A stretch of 64,000 bases of DNA, from contig NZ_JAKMCS010000001.1 of the NCBI RefSeq assembly GCF_022662195.1, forward strand, positions 62,001-126,000, written 5' to 3'. The notes under the pieces are model-generated. The model ran no database searches. It was not told the origin of the DNA and was given only the letters and a program-made list of their open reading frames with translations. Shown one piece after another: positions 26,274 through 34,351 of this stretch. The position numbers were made by a program, and so were the translations under genes. Origin of the DNA: Aestuariivivens insulae (GTDB lineage: Bacteria; Bacteroidota; Bacteroidia; Flavobacteriales; Flavobacteriaceae). How positions within the stretch are numbered: the first letter of the stretch is position 1; every line of letters starts with the position of its first letter.

Positions 26274-27821
26274 ATGAAAAAAATAAAGGTAGCTTTTCTT
26301 CCTCTTGCTCTAGTTTCTGTTTTTATCTCAAATTCTCAATCTTATTCTTCTTCTTATGAAGAAAGTATATTTCTGGCCTATAAGAAGGATAGTTTAAACT
26401 ATAATTTTTTTGATAGCTTAACAGCAATAGACTCATTAGTTAATGAAGATGTTGTTTCAGGATATTACCAAAACGTTTTATCTGTAATAAAGAAAATGCC
26501 CCCCAAGGAGGTAAAAGATAAGAAGGAAAAAAAGAGGGTTAGGAATATTTATGATGAACTTCATAATACCTTCTTTAGGAAGTATGAGTTAAGTTCATAC
26601 TTTACAGATATGTTCAAGGACGGTACTTATAACTGTGTAACAGCAACGGCCTTGTATGCTTTTGCTTTTGAAATGTTAGAAATACCTTATCATATAAAAG
26701 AAACTCCTTCCCATGTTTTTCTTATTGCCTATCCAGATACATACAAGATATATTTGGAGACCACAGTGCCGGGTGCATATGGGTTTGCTATTCCAAAAGA
26801 ATCTGAAGTGAAGAAAATGGTAGATGAATTAATAGCTTATAAGTTGGCTACAAAGGAAGAGGTTTCTGAAAAGGGATATATGAAGTTTTATGAAGATTAC
26901 TATTATGGAAAAGAGTTTATTGATAAGGGAGCTCTAATTGGAATGCAATACTATAACAAAGGCTTAACGAACCTAGAAGTTGCAGATTATGATAATGCAT
27001 TAAATAATTTTAGAAAATCAAAGGTGTTTTATTCATCCGTTGTAGTTAACTATTTACTCAAGAATGTTATGTTTTTAAAAATAAATGAGCTGGAGTTTAA
27101 TTCTTTGGATGATATTGATTTTTTGGTAGAGTTATTGGAGATCTCTAATTATACAGAAGATTATACTTTGTCCAATCTAAAATCATCTTTATATAAAATA
27201 GTTGATCATGATGATAATGATAAAGATTTTATTGCACAGGCTATAGCTAAATTTAAATTATTAAAGAAAGAAGACGTAAAAAATGAATGTGTTGAGTTTT
27301 TATATGAATATTTGGCTAGAAGGGCAGCAAGTGATGAATATTTGGATGATGCCCTGGAGTATAGTGATGCCATAATACAAATAAATTCCAAAAGTAAAAT
27401 TGCTAAACAAATTATAGAATATGTAGCTTTTAGAAAAGTGGCTCTTTCGTCTTATGATGTAAAAGCCTTAAATGCTTTGAAATCCAGTTGTAAAAAATAT
27501 CCTTTTTTAAAAGATAATAATCGCTATAACATCAGCTTAGTTCATTTGTTTGGTCAAATTTCTTATAAAAGCTTAAAAAACAAAGAAATTACTAAGGGTA
27601 TTGAGTACCTGAAAAAATTAGAAGAAGTACTTGATAATACAGATGTACTACAAGAGGTAGATAAGGGGCTTTTGGCCGAGCTTTATCTAAAAGCTGGCAA
27701 TTACTATTATTTCAAAGAGCAGTACAAAACGTCTTATAAGTTATTTAAAAGAGGACTTATATATGCTCCTGGCTATCCCGATTTGGTAAAAAAAGCACAA
27801 TGGTCAAAAGAAGAGTTGTAA
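26274..27821 (+). CDS. Transglutaminase-like exported protein with TPR-like C-terminus
   Basis: A 515-residue protein with a short signal peptide (LPLALVSVFISNSQS). Residues about 115-160 hold YNCVTATALYAFAFEML followed by PSHVFLIA, the Cys ... His arrangement of the transglutaminase/papain-like fold: C in YNCV and H in SHVF would be catalytic, and a third acidic residue may be E in YLETT. The rest is helical with repeat-like pairs such as YYNKGLTNLEVADYDNALNNFRKS and YYFKEQYKTSYKLFKRGL, typical of TPR units. Function unknown; peptide-processing or a non-catalytic scaffold are both possible. It forms a pair with the next gene (36 nt) between repeat A copies 2 and 3. Confidence 0.65.
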   Translation: MKKIKVAFLPLALVSVFISNSQSYSSSYEESIFLAYKKDSLNYNFFDSLTAIDSLVNEDVVSGYYQNVLSVIKKMPPKEVKDKKEKKRVRNIYDELHNTFFRKYELSSYFTDMFKDGTYNCVTATALYAFAFEMLEIPYHIKETPSHVFLIAYPDTYKIYLETTVPGAYGFAIPKESEVKKMVDELIAYKLATKEEVSEKGYMKFYEDYYYGKEFIDKGALIGMQYYNKGLTNLEVADYDNALNNFRKSKVFYSSVVVNYLLKNVMFLKINELEFNSLDDIDFLVELLEISNYTEDYTLSNLKSSLYKIVDHDDNDKDFIAQAIAKFKLLKKEDVKNECVEFLYEYLARRAASDEYLDDALEYSDAIIQINSKSKIAKQIIEYVAFRKVALSSYDVKALNALKSSCKKYPFLKDNNRYNISLVHLFGQISYKSLKNKEITKGIEYLKKLEEVLDNTDVLQEVDKGLLAELYLKAGNYYYFKEQYKTSYKLFKRGLIYAPGYPDLVKKAQWSKEEL

Positions 27822-27857
27822 TTTAATTAAAGAACTAAATGTTCGTAACTTATCAAA

Positions 27858-28409
27858 ATGAAGTTTTCACATAAAATTCTATTCATATTTATGGTCACTT
27901 TGGGTATGTCCTGTAAAACCTTTTCACAAGATCAGGAATTAAAGGAAAAGCCTATTGTAGCAGATTTTGATGATATTTATGTTTACAATGATCTCTTATA
28001 TGAATATGAAACTGATAATTTGTATACAGGGCTAATTCATAGAAGAAAAAAGAATGGGGAATTGATACAAGAAGATTACGTAGAAAGAGGGGTTATCCAT
28101 TATACTTTAATGTTTTATAGAAGACAAAAAAGAAAGCCACATTCTAAATATATTTACAATAAAGACAATCCTTATGTATTAAGAGAAGTAATTAGATTTC
28201 ATCTAGAAGGGGATGTGTTTAAAACCACCTATTATGATTATGATGGTAGAAGGATTTTAGAAGAAGATTTTAAAGACGGTAAATTAATCTATAGCTGTGA
28301 ATTTAATGGCAGAAAAAGACATGGTAAAGAGCTGTGTATAACTGAAAAATGTGATACTACAGTTATGTATTATGTTAATGGTAAAAAACAGCATAAAAAA
28401 AGGATATAA
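27858..28409 (+). CDS. Small exported MORN/YwqK-like repeat protein
   Basis: A 183-residue protein with an N-terminal signal (ILFIFMVTLGMSC), possibly a lipoprotein. The body has short repeats of the type LYTGLIHRRKKNGELIQEDY, YYDYDGRRILEEDFKDGKLI and MYYVNGKKQHKK, which resemble the tyrosine/glycine-rich MORN-like repeats of YwqK-type proteins. No enzyme motif is visible. It follows the transglutaminase-like gene by 36 nt and precedes repeat A copy 3, so the two genes may travel as a cassette. Function unknown. Confidence 0.6.
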   Translation: MKFSHKILFIFMVTLGMSCKTFSQDQELKEKPIVADFDDIYVYNDLLYEYETDNLYTGLIHRRKKNGELIQEDYVERGVIHYTLMFYRRQKRKPHSKYIYNKDNPYVLREVIRFHLEGDVFKTTYYDYDGRRILEEDFKDGKLIYSCEFNGRKRHGKELCITEKCDTTVMYYVNGKKQHKKRI

Positions 28410-28466
28410 ATGTATTAGAGGCTTTGAATTGCAGTAATAGTCTATAAATCCATCAGTTCAATAAAA

Positions 28467-28586
28467 CCCGTCCAGACCGGAAGATTGCAAAGAAGCTTCA
28501 ACGCAAGTTGAGGCTTTTTTTAGCTAAAGATAGTTGTGTTGTTTGACAAACCCTAGGGTTTGTCAATGTATGGTTGAGATGCTGAA
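28467..28586 (+). repeat. Repeat A, copy 3 (with tRNA-derived 13 nt)
   Basis: CCCGTCCAGACCG, then GAAGATTGCAAAGAAGC and the same terminator hairpin and trailer as copy 1, ending GGTTGAGATGCTGAA. Only the last 13 nt of the tRNA are present; the preceding bases (AATAAAA) do not match a tRNA. It closes the 5.7-kb segment that begins at copy 1. Confidence 0.85.
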
Positions 28587-28600
28587 CTCATAAAAACACA

Positions 28601-28637
28601 AAAAAGCCTGATTAAGACCAAACTTAGTCAGGCTTTT
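28601..28637. terminator. Bidirectional terminator between convergent genes
   Basis: AAAAAGCCTGA, a 15-nt spacer, then TCAGGCTTTTT. Perfect 11-bp arms flanked by A- and T-runs, between the plus-strand MORN-like gene and the minus-strand membrane protein gene. Confidence 0.85.
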
Positions 28638-28655
28638 TGTTTTTATAATTTGTGT

Positions 28656-29078
28656 TTAAGCGCTTTTCACCTTATTGTATACTATGCTAGTTAAAATACC
28701 TAAAATGCAGTAAAACACTAGATTCAAAATGCCATTAATGATTGTTCCTGTCATATCCATCATGTTGGCAAAAGCAAAATCATACCATCTTTCTCCAAAT
28801 CCGACAAAGAGACCAACTAATAATCCGTAAGTTGCGCCATGAGAAATGGTATGCCCACTATTGGATAATTTTGAATAAATAGTAGAAAAAGCAAAAGCCA
28901 TTATTACGCCAGCGATAATGTTATGAACTTGATCTGGGGTCTCTTTCCAAAGCCCTGTTGCAGTTCCTTCATGACCTTCAAAAAGTGAAGCGCCAAGCTT
29001 TGACCAAAGCAAATAACCTCCAATGTAGGACCAAACGGCGCCTACTAAAGTTGAAACTAAATTCGTTTTTGAAAACAT
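28656..29078 (-). CDS. Small inner-membrane protein, unknown family
   Basis: A 140-residue protein with about four hydrophobic segments: LVSTLVGAVWSYIGGYLLW, IIAGVIMAFAFSTIY, ATYGLLVGLFVGFG and IINGILNLVFYCILGILTSIVY. It resembles the many uncharacterised flavobacterial membrane proteins with a conserved N-terminal FEGHEGTATGLWK-type loop. No catalytic motif. Its transcript ends at the shared terminator at 28601-28637. Function unknown. Confidence 0.65.
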   Translation of the reverse strand: MFSKTNLVSTLVGAVWSYIGGYLLWSKLGASLFEGHEGTATGLWKETPDQVHNIIAGVIMAFAFSTIYSKLSNSGHTISHGATYGLLVGLFVGFGERWYDFAFANMMDMTGTIINGILNLVFYCILGILTSIVYNKVKSA

Positions 29079-29292
29079 AAATTAAGATTTTAATTGGTTA
29101 ATATGCAATTAAAAGTATGTAAAAATATAATATAATTAAAAAAACGGTCAAAATGTTACGAACAATGTAATTTGAGAAAAAGTTAATAACTATATCATTA
29201 AGTCAAGGGTATTTATATTAGCTAATTCTTATTAAAAAAAAGAACTTAGGATGACTTAGAAAGAGGTAATAAAGTTCAATGTGAATGGAATT

Positions 29293-29365
29293 CCAATGGA
29301 AAGCTTTCCTTTTTTTGTGAAGGACATTGGGATGCCTGCCTGTCGGCAGACAGGCTTTTTTGTTT
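29293..29365 (+). repeat. Repeat B, copy 2, with inserted palindrome
   Basis: CCAATGGAAAGCTTTCC, GTGAAGGACATTGGGATG, then GCCTGCCTGTCGGCAGACAGGC (in two overlapping halves: GCCTGCCTGTC and GGCAGACAGGC) and TTTTTTGTTT. The palindrome at about 29334-29355 with its T-run would act as a terminator. The upstream part of the 29079-29441 gap is plain AT-rich DNA holding the promoter of the minus-strand gene. Confidence 0.7.
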
Positions 29366-29441
29366 AATAGGGGCTTGTTCTTCTGAAAAGGTATATTCTT
29401 TATTTTTTAGTAAATTGTAATGGCTTTATATATAAGGTGTT

Positions 29442-29711
29442 ATGAAAAATCCATTGTTGAAGAACCCTGTTTTTTTTAATGTGGTTATTCTTATAATTTC
29501 AGGAATTATTAGTGCGTTTACCTTAATATTTGGAGTAGCCCATCTTTTTGAAGGAGTTAGACAAATCATTAAAGGAAATGGTCACGAAATACCTTTGACA
29601 GAATCTATTCTTGGTTGGGTTATTGTTCTTATGCTGTGCGTTGTAGGAATTATTTCTCTTCTTTTAGCAGTAGCAGCAATTCAGGCTATTTTCAAAAGAA
29701 ACAAAACTTAA
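29442..29711 (+). CDS. Small two-helix membrane protein
   Basis: An 89-residue protein with two clear hydrophobic segments (FFNVVILIISGIISAFTLIF and IVVLMLCVVGIISLLLAVAA-like second helix) and a basic C-terminus (IFKRNKT). No recognised domain. It lies alone between repeat B copies. Codon usage and start context look normal for the region, so I regard it as a real but unknown gene. Confidence 0.5.
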   Translation: MKNPLLKNPVFFNVVILIISGIISAFTLIFGVAHLFEGVRQIIKGNGHEIPLTESILGWVIVLMLCVVGIISLLLAVAAIQAIFKRNKT

Positions 29712-29739
29712 ATATTCTATAAATAATTGTATTGTTTCT

Positions 29740-29796
29740 CCATGTGAGGCTTTCCTTTGTTATGTGAAGCACATTGTGATGTTTTTTTGTTTTGGG
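29740..29796 (+). repeat. Repeat B, copy 3 (degenerate)
   Basis: CCATGTGAGGCTTTCC, then GTGAAGCACATTGTGATG, a T-run and TTTTGGGA. The inner palindrome is lost, but order and spacing of the pieces match the other copies. It lies in the 312-nt gap before the gene at 30054, otherwise featureless apart from CATCTTTGC at 30019-30027, a weak -7-like element. Confidence 0.55.
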
Positions 29797-30053
29797 AGGG
29801 TTTATAAACCTTATTTCACATCTTTTTAACGCTACGGTCCATAGGCGTGTTGGTAATTTTCAAATGGCTTCGATTTATTATTTATTTCATCTTAATTATT
29901 CTCAAATAAACCGCGTTGTATATGCTAAATTAACTCAGAAATAAACTAATTTCATATACGGGTTAAATGAGTGTATATATTGGAAAATTTTAATGATTTC
30001 TTCAAGATGTTTATGTCGCATCTTTGCACTGTATAATTTTAATATACTTAGTT

Positions 30054-30605
30054 ATGAGACGAACAAATTTTTATCCAAATATGTGGGCCTTTTCACCGAT
30101 AGCATTTTATGTATTGGCAAAACTTGAAGAAGATAATAAAGGCATAAAAGAATTGATATTAAAAAACACAAGAAATTATAATCTTGGTGTTTCTGAAATG
30201 AATTTAAATATTACCAAGATAACGGCTATGGATAGCTTAGGGGTTGAGCATTTTATATTAAACTTTCCCGATCAATATAGTTTAAATATCAAGGGCGTAG
30301 GTTATGGCCGTTTTTATCGATTAAAAAAAATAATGAACTTACCACCAAATACTTATACACGTTTGCGTTTTTATTTGGGTAATGACAATCAATTTATTTT
30401 TAAAGATGGGGTTGTAGAAAATAAAAGCGTATATGATTATTTAGACTTTGAAATTGAAAATAATTTAACTTTAAATGCGGAAAAACCCTCTGGAGTGAAA
30501 ATATGGTTTGACATGGTACCTTATGAACTCAGTAGACATTTTAAGTTTTTTTCAAATTGGGTTAATATGTTTAAAAATCTAAGATCCAGTATTCAAAACA
30601 CTTAA
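30054..30605 (+). CDS. Hypothetical protein, weak DUF4382-like pattern
   Basis: Start taken as ATG at 30054 (MRRTNFYPNMW), giving 183 residues; an upstream TTG at 30024 overlaps a possible promoter element and is less likely. There is no signal peptide. The central part (LNITKITAMDSLGVEHFILN, then MNLPPNTYTRLRFYLGNDNQ) resembles the pattern in DUF4382 proteins, where a statement like PAGTYTQIRL precedes a turn, but the rest does not clearly fit. Function unknown. Followed 17 nt later by a terminator. Confidence 0.5.
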   Translation: MRRTNFYPNMWAFSPIAFYVLAKLEEDNKGIKELILKNTRNYNLGVSEMNLNITKITAMDSLGVEHFILNFPDQYSLNIKGVGYGRFYRLKKIMNLPPNTYTRLRFYLGNDNQFIFKDGVVENKSVYDYLDFEIENNLTLNAEKPSGVKIWFDMVPYELSRHFKFFSNWVNMFKNLRSSIQNT

Positions 30606-30621
30606 TGGTGATACATTTTTA

Positions 30622-30653
30622 AAAATAGCTTCAATACAAGTTGAAGCTATTTT
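30622..30653 (+). terminator. Hairpin terminator
   Basis: AAAATAGCTTCAA, six-base loop, TTGAAGCTATTTT: 13-bp perfect arms ending in T-rich sequence. Similar in core to the repeat A terminator. It ends the transcript of the gene at 30054-30605. Confidence 0.75.
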
Positions 30654-30688
30654 GCTTTGGAGGTTTTTGTAAGGTCTTTACTTGTAAA

Positions 30689-30719
30689 TGTAAGGAGCCA
30701 AAATTAATGGCTCCTTACA
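30689..30719 (-). terminator. Hairpin after the lipoprotein gene at 30742
   Basis: TGTAAGGAGCCA, loop AAATTAA, TGGCTCCTTACA: a perfect 12-bp stem just beyond the stop of the minus-strand lipoprotein gene. The following T-tract is weak, so termination may be partial. Confidence 0.55.
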
Positions 30720-30741
30720 CAAAAAGATGAGGTTCGTTTGG

Positions 30742-31386
30742 TTATTTGTTAGACCGTTTGCCTGGGTAAAAAGTTAATTCTCCTGTAAACATATGGTCGG
30801 TTTGGTGTTCTGGGATAAAGCCATCAGGAATAGGCCCATCTGGAGTCATCATCCAGCCATTTTCAGAAAGATTCACCCAGCTGTCCGTTGCACCATGTCC
30901 CCAGGCACCTTCAAAACGTCCTGTTCCGCCTGTAATTTCAAAATCGTCACCAAACCAAAGCTCGTAATAAGGGTCGTCAAATATGGGGTAAATATGTCCA
31001 ATAACGCCCCATGGTGGGATATTAAAAAATAATTCATCCCCATTATCAGCTACAAAAACACCTTCACCAGCTTTATACTGAAGGTTTGGGGCTCCACAGA
31101 AAGAAATGATAACGGTAAATTCCCCCAAATGTGTTCCAGATCCCTCACCAACTTGATAGTTGCCCGTATAACCATCCGATGCATACTCAGTGCAATCGGG
31201 CGTAAAGGAGTAGTCTCTTTTGGTAAAGAAGTCGGCTTTAAAAGGTACAGTTACCGTTTTGGAAACTTTTAATGTTTTGCTTGTTTTTAACGCTGAAGAA
31301 GTGTTGTTTTCTAAAGGCCCATTAGAACAAGAAAAGGTCAGACTGATTATAATCAGGGCAATCCAAGTTAATTTAATGGTTTTCAT
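30742..31386 (-). CDS. Lipoprotein, allene-oxide-cyclase-like barrel suspected
   Basis: A 214-residue lipoprotein: LIIISLTFSC gives a lipobox-like end. The middle part shows GEGSGTHLGEFTV and GGTGRFEGAWGHGATDS, a pattern common in small beta-barrel proteins related to allene oxide cyclase and in many uncharacterised bacterial lipoproteins (GGTGRF.GA.G). No active-site claim can be made. It stands alone, with its own hairpin downstream. Function unknown; presumed periplasm-facing or surface-exposed. Confidence 0.6.
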   Translation of the reverse strand: MKTIKLTWIALIIISLTFSCSNGPLENNTSSALKTSKTLKVSKTVTVPFKADFFTKRDYSFTPDCTEYASDGYTGNYQVGEGSGTHLGEFTVIISFCGAPNLQYKAGEGVFVADNGDELFFNIPPWGVIGHIYPIFDDPYYELWFGDDFEITGGTGRFEGAWGHGATDSWVNLSENGWMMTPDGPIPDGFIPEHQTDHMFTGELTFYPGKRSNK

Positions 31387-31620
31387 AATAGTTAAAGTTT
31401 ATTATTAAAATGTATGTAAAGGACACAGGAGATAAGGAGCAAGGTTAAGTGGTTACAGTGCAAAGGGGAGTGTGCCCAAATAAAGAGGAATTAAAGTGTC
31501 ATTCTAAGTTTAGGACTAAAACATGAAAAGTTAGGGGTATTGAATAAGAAATCTAATGAGTAAAGTCATAAGCTAAGGTCGTTTTTTTTTGTATCTTATT
31601 AGTTTGTATTGTTGTTTAAT

Positions 31621-31710
31621 AAAACGGTTACCGTATGGCGTAAAGAAGGTGATGGAACTTGGAAGAATGTTATTGACATGTGGAATGAAGATCCCGATGG
31701 GAAATTTTAA
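31621..31710 (+). pseudogene. C-terminal remnant of a DUF4440/SnoaL-like gene
   Basis: A 29-codon stretch ending in TAA reads KTVTVWRKEGDGTWK then NVIDMWNEDPDGKF. This is the typical C-terminal strand pattern of DUF4440/SnoaL-like proteins (VWR..DG.WK...D.WN). The frame is open only back to a TAG at 31600-31602, and there is no start codon with plausible context, so only the 3' end of the gene is left. The rest of the 31387-31845 gap is AT-rich with no other feature. A complete DUF4440-like gene exists at 50613-51044. Confidence 0.6.
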
Positions 31711-31845
31711 TAATTGATTAAAGAATGTATGAGCTTAGTAATTAGTGAATATTTTAATTTAATGGTAAGTTGTACATTGTTATTTTTTGTAGAGTGAGAG
31801 CTAAGTTTGGAGATAGAAAGGTTGTAATAAAGTGGTTGATTAATA

Positions 31846-32496
31846 TTATACTTTCTTGCAGATAATGTATGAATCTCCATGATGTTCTGTTTCTTCATAT
31901 TTATCTGGAGATAACCCTTCGAAGTAATATAGAATTTCAAAATCCTTAAATAAATCACGAAGGCGATTTTTTTCAATATAATACCTTGTTTTACAGCATG
32001 CATCTTTTTTTAGAAAAGTATTGGGCTCTATCATCTTTTCTGTTAAAGAATATTCAATAAACTCTGGGTCAAGATAATTTCTTAAGGACATGATTATAAA
32101 ACCATTGTGTTTTATGGTTTGTTTTATTGATGTAAGCAGGCTTTCAAATTCACTTTTTCTCATGCAGCATCCCACTAAAATACAGTTTACAACATCATAA
32201 TAGTGTTTCGGATAATTATAAGTGATAACATCACAGTTTTGAATGAAAATATTTGAAATTTGATGGTCATTTTTATAAGCTTTAAGACGACTTAAGTAAA
32301 TGGCGTTATTGTCTAAAGCATCAACTTGAAATCCATTTTTGGCAAAAAACACACTGTCTGCTCCTTCACCACAACCTATATCTAGAAGTTTATTGTTGTT
32401 TTTAATATAATTTAAAGCCCTCTTGGCGATTGGGTCTGGTTTGAATGGGCTTTCAAAACCATACATATCGCTTAATTCATTTTTTGAAAAGGCCAT
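31846..32496 (-). CDS. Class I SAM-dependent methyltransferase, TehB-like
   Basis: A 216-residue protein. The SAM motif I is KLLDIGCGEGADSVFFAKNG, followed by motif II VDALDNN and a YYDVVNCILVGCCM motif IV-like strand. Order and length match the TehB/tellurite-resistance type methyltransferase group, which methylates small molecules or metalloids in the cytoplasm. The true substrate is unknown. It is a single gene on the minus strand, next to a gap that carries a palindromic repeat. Confidence 0.75.
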   Translation of the reverse strand: MAFSKNELSDMYGFESPFKPDPIAKRALNYIKNNNKLLDIGCGEGADSVFFAKNGFQVDALDNNAIYLSRLKAYKNDHQISNIFIQNCDVITYNYPKHYYDVVNCILVGCCMRKSEFESLLTSIKQTIKHNGFIIMSLRNYLDPEFIEYSLTEKMIEPNTFLKKDACCKTRYYIEKNRLRDLFKDFEILYYFEGLSPDKYEETEHHGDSYIICKKV

Positions 32497-32583
32497 GCCT
32501 AAATTTTATTATTTAGTTAAAGGTTAAAACCCTGCAATTCCATTGTAGTTACTTTAGTTTCTATAAACTTTTAGCAAACTGAC

Positions 32584-32714
32584 TGTCATTTCGTATCTTT
32601 CGACTGTCGCTCAAGACAGGCTAAAGAGAGAAATCTCATCATACATCAAAATTATGAGATTCCTCTTCGTGCCTCACTTCGACAGCGCTCAGTGTGACAC
32701 ATTCGGAATGACAA
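32584..32714. repeat. Palindromic intergenic repeat (flavobacterial type)
   Basis: Outer arms TGTCATTTCG (from 32584) and CGGAATGACA (to 32713) and inner arms GAGAAATCTCAT and ATGAGATTCCTC fold into a long imperfect hairpin of 131 nt, with TTCGACTGTCGCTCAAGACAGG and CTTCGACAGCGCTCAGTGTGAC parts also pairing in short pieces. Such elements occur dispersed in Flavobacteriaceae. It occupies the 536-nt gap between the methyltransferase start and the AraC gene; the rest of that gap is AT-rich and holds the promoters of both genes. Confidence 0.7.
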
Positions 32715-33032
32715 CACCAACTCCAAAAGAATTTCATTCTTTGTTTAAAACTATGGATTTTTAATCCATAGTGGTTTATTTAGAATAAAGTATAAATATA
32801 GTGAATAATAGAGGGTGATTAAAACTGATATAAAGCTGGTCGTTAGTGAGTTAAATGATGCGTGGGACTCCCTTTTTTATCTTCCTATAATTTTCCTTAA
32901 ATAGAAAGTCATTATTTTTTGAGGCATTCAGGAGGTTTGTAGGAATGAGTGAAAATCGTAAATGCTTAGAATGTAGTGTGTTAATTTAAAAAAAGATTGT
33001 TAACTTTATGATGAATCTATAGGCCGCAACAG

Positions 33033-33917
33033 ATGTTCGATTCATATAAACATTTTTTAGAAACCCCTGGTTATAATAAAATAATTGGGGAAGATTATTT
33101 AATAGTAGAGTTTAAATGCCCTATTAAAGAAGAATTGTTTACGGCATGGTCAGAATGCCATAGTGTGGTTTATGTGCTAAGTGGCCAAAAAAAATGGATT
33201 ACCCCTGCCAATGAATATCTGGTAAAAGAAAACCAATCCATTTTTGTTAGAAAAGGAGCCTTTAAAAACCAACAATATTTTGAAGAAGGCTTTTGTGTGC
33301 TCATGTTTTTTATGAAAGATGATTTTGTAAAGCGATGCGTACAAGAAGATATTAGCAGTGAAATAAAGGCCCTGAAGAAAATAGATCATCCAGAATTTAT
33401 ATATAGAATTAAAGTTTCGGAAAGTTTAGAAGCCTTGTATCATTCTTTTTTCTCCTATTTGAAGGAAGGCAAGCGAATTTCACAAAAAATTATAGAATTA
33501 AAATTTAGGGAAATGTTGCTGAACATCTGTTCGGACTACAACAATGCTGAAATTAAGAACGTGTTTTATACTATTGGCCAAAATGCAGGTGGCACAATAG
33601 AGCAGATTATGGAAGAACAGTTTATCTATAATTTAAAAATAGATGAATTTGCAAGATTATGTGGTAGAAGCACATCCTCCTTTAAAAGGGATTTTAAAAA
33701 TGTATATAACACAACACCAGGGAAATGGCTATTGACCAAGCGATTAAATCTGGCCAGCAATTTAATGTTAGGTACAGACTTTACCATTCAGCAAATCTGT
33801 TACGATTGCGGGTTTGAAAGTGACTCCCACTTTATAAGAAGTTTTAAAGATAAATTTGGTCAAACGCCCAAGCAGTGGAGAAACGCAAAAAAATCACTCC
33901 AAAATAGTGTTGCATAG
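33033..33917 (+). CDS. AraC-family transcriptional regulator, paralogue 1
   Basis: A 294-residue regulator. The N-terminal half is a cupin-like sensor (LIVEFKCPIKEELFT, VVYVLSGQKKWITP, IFVRKGAF). The C-terminal 100 residues form the double HTH: IDEFARLCGRSTSSFKRDF, TTPGKWLLTKRL, ICYDCGFESDSHFIRSFKD, FGQTPKQWR. It shares the same N-terminal layout with the regulators at 36029 and 46373, which makes these three a paralogous set. Target genes are unknown; nearest candidates are the DsrE-rhodanese operon transcribed toward it. No signal peptide; cytoplasmic. Confidence 0.88.
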   Translation: MFDSYKHFLETPGYNKIIGEDYLIVEFKCPIKEELFTAWSECHSVVYVLSGQKKWITPANEYLVKENQSIFVRKGAFKNQQYFEEGFCVLMFFMKDDFVKRCVQEDISSEIKALKKIDHPEFIYRIKVSESLEALYHSFFSYLKEGKRISQKIIELKFREMLLNICSDYNNAEIKNVFYTIGQNAGGTIEQIMEEQFIYNLKIDEFARLCGRSTSSFKRDFKNVYNTTPGKWLLTKRLNLASNLMLGTDFTIQQICYDCGFESDSHFIRSFKDKFGQTPKQWRNAKKSLQNSVA

Positions 33918-33941
33918 TGCATAAAACATTAGGTTAATGCT

Positions 33942-34316
33942 TTAAAGGATGCCTTTTTTTATTTTTCTTTGTTTTTCCTTTTCCTGATAGTCTTTCCAGT
34001 CATTGCCCTTTAGCCTAACAAATAGGGTATGAATGAGCATGGTGGTTCCACTAAAAAATGCTCCAGAAAACACATAGGTGAAAAATCCATTTAATAGCGG
34101 ATGAAATAATTCGCAGCTAACAACGAGGGGCGCTTCCGTTACAAGCGACACCAATAGTCCGACCCAAAAAGGTAAGCACTGCATACAACTTGTTAAATAT
34201 TTCCAGAAGTTAGGGCTGTGTTTCTCGGCCAAATCCCTTAGGGGTTCAAATAGTTTACTAATAGTTATAATGGCAGATATGCCATAAACGGTCAATATGG
34301 TGGTTAATAAATCCAT
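33942..34316 (-). CDS. Small membrane protein with CxxC motif (DUF1360-like)
   Basis: A 124-residue protein with three or four hydrophobic segments and the motif TSCMQCLPFWVGLLVS. A Cys-x2-Cys followed by FWVG is also found in DUF1360-type membrane proteins, so a distant relation is possible. The C-terminus is strongly charged (KGNDWKDYQEKEKQRKIKKG). Function unknown. It converges on the AraC gene at 33033 (24 nt between the stops). Confidence 0.55.
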   Translation of the reverse strand: MDLLTTILTVYGISAIITISKLFEPLRDLAEKHSPNFWKYLTSCMQCLPFWVGLLVSLVTEAPLVVSCELFHPLLNGFFTYVFSGAFFSGTTMLIHTLFVRLKGNDWKDYQEKEKQRKIKKGIL

Positions 34317-34351
34317 GAAATTAATTTTAAGGTTACTTGTAAGTAATAAAT

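Noticed and set aside
22961-28586. Complete integrative element
   Set aside because: Direct repeats and tRNA end are present, but no integrase, relaxase or transposase gene exists between them.
30019-30053. Promoter (CATCTTTGC) and TTG start for the gene at 30054
   Set aside because: The -7 match is incomplete and no -33 is present; the ATG at 30054 was preferred as the start.
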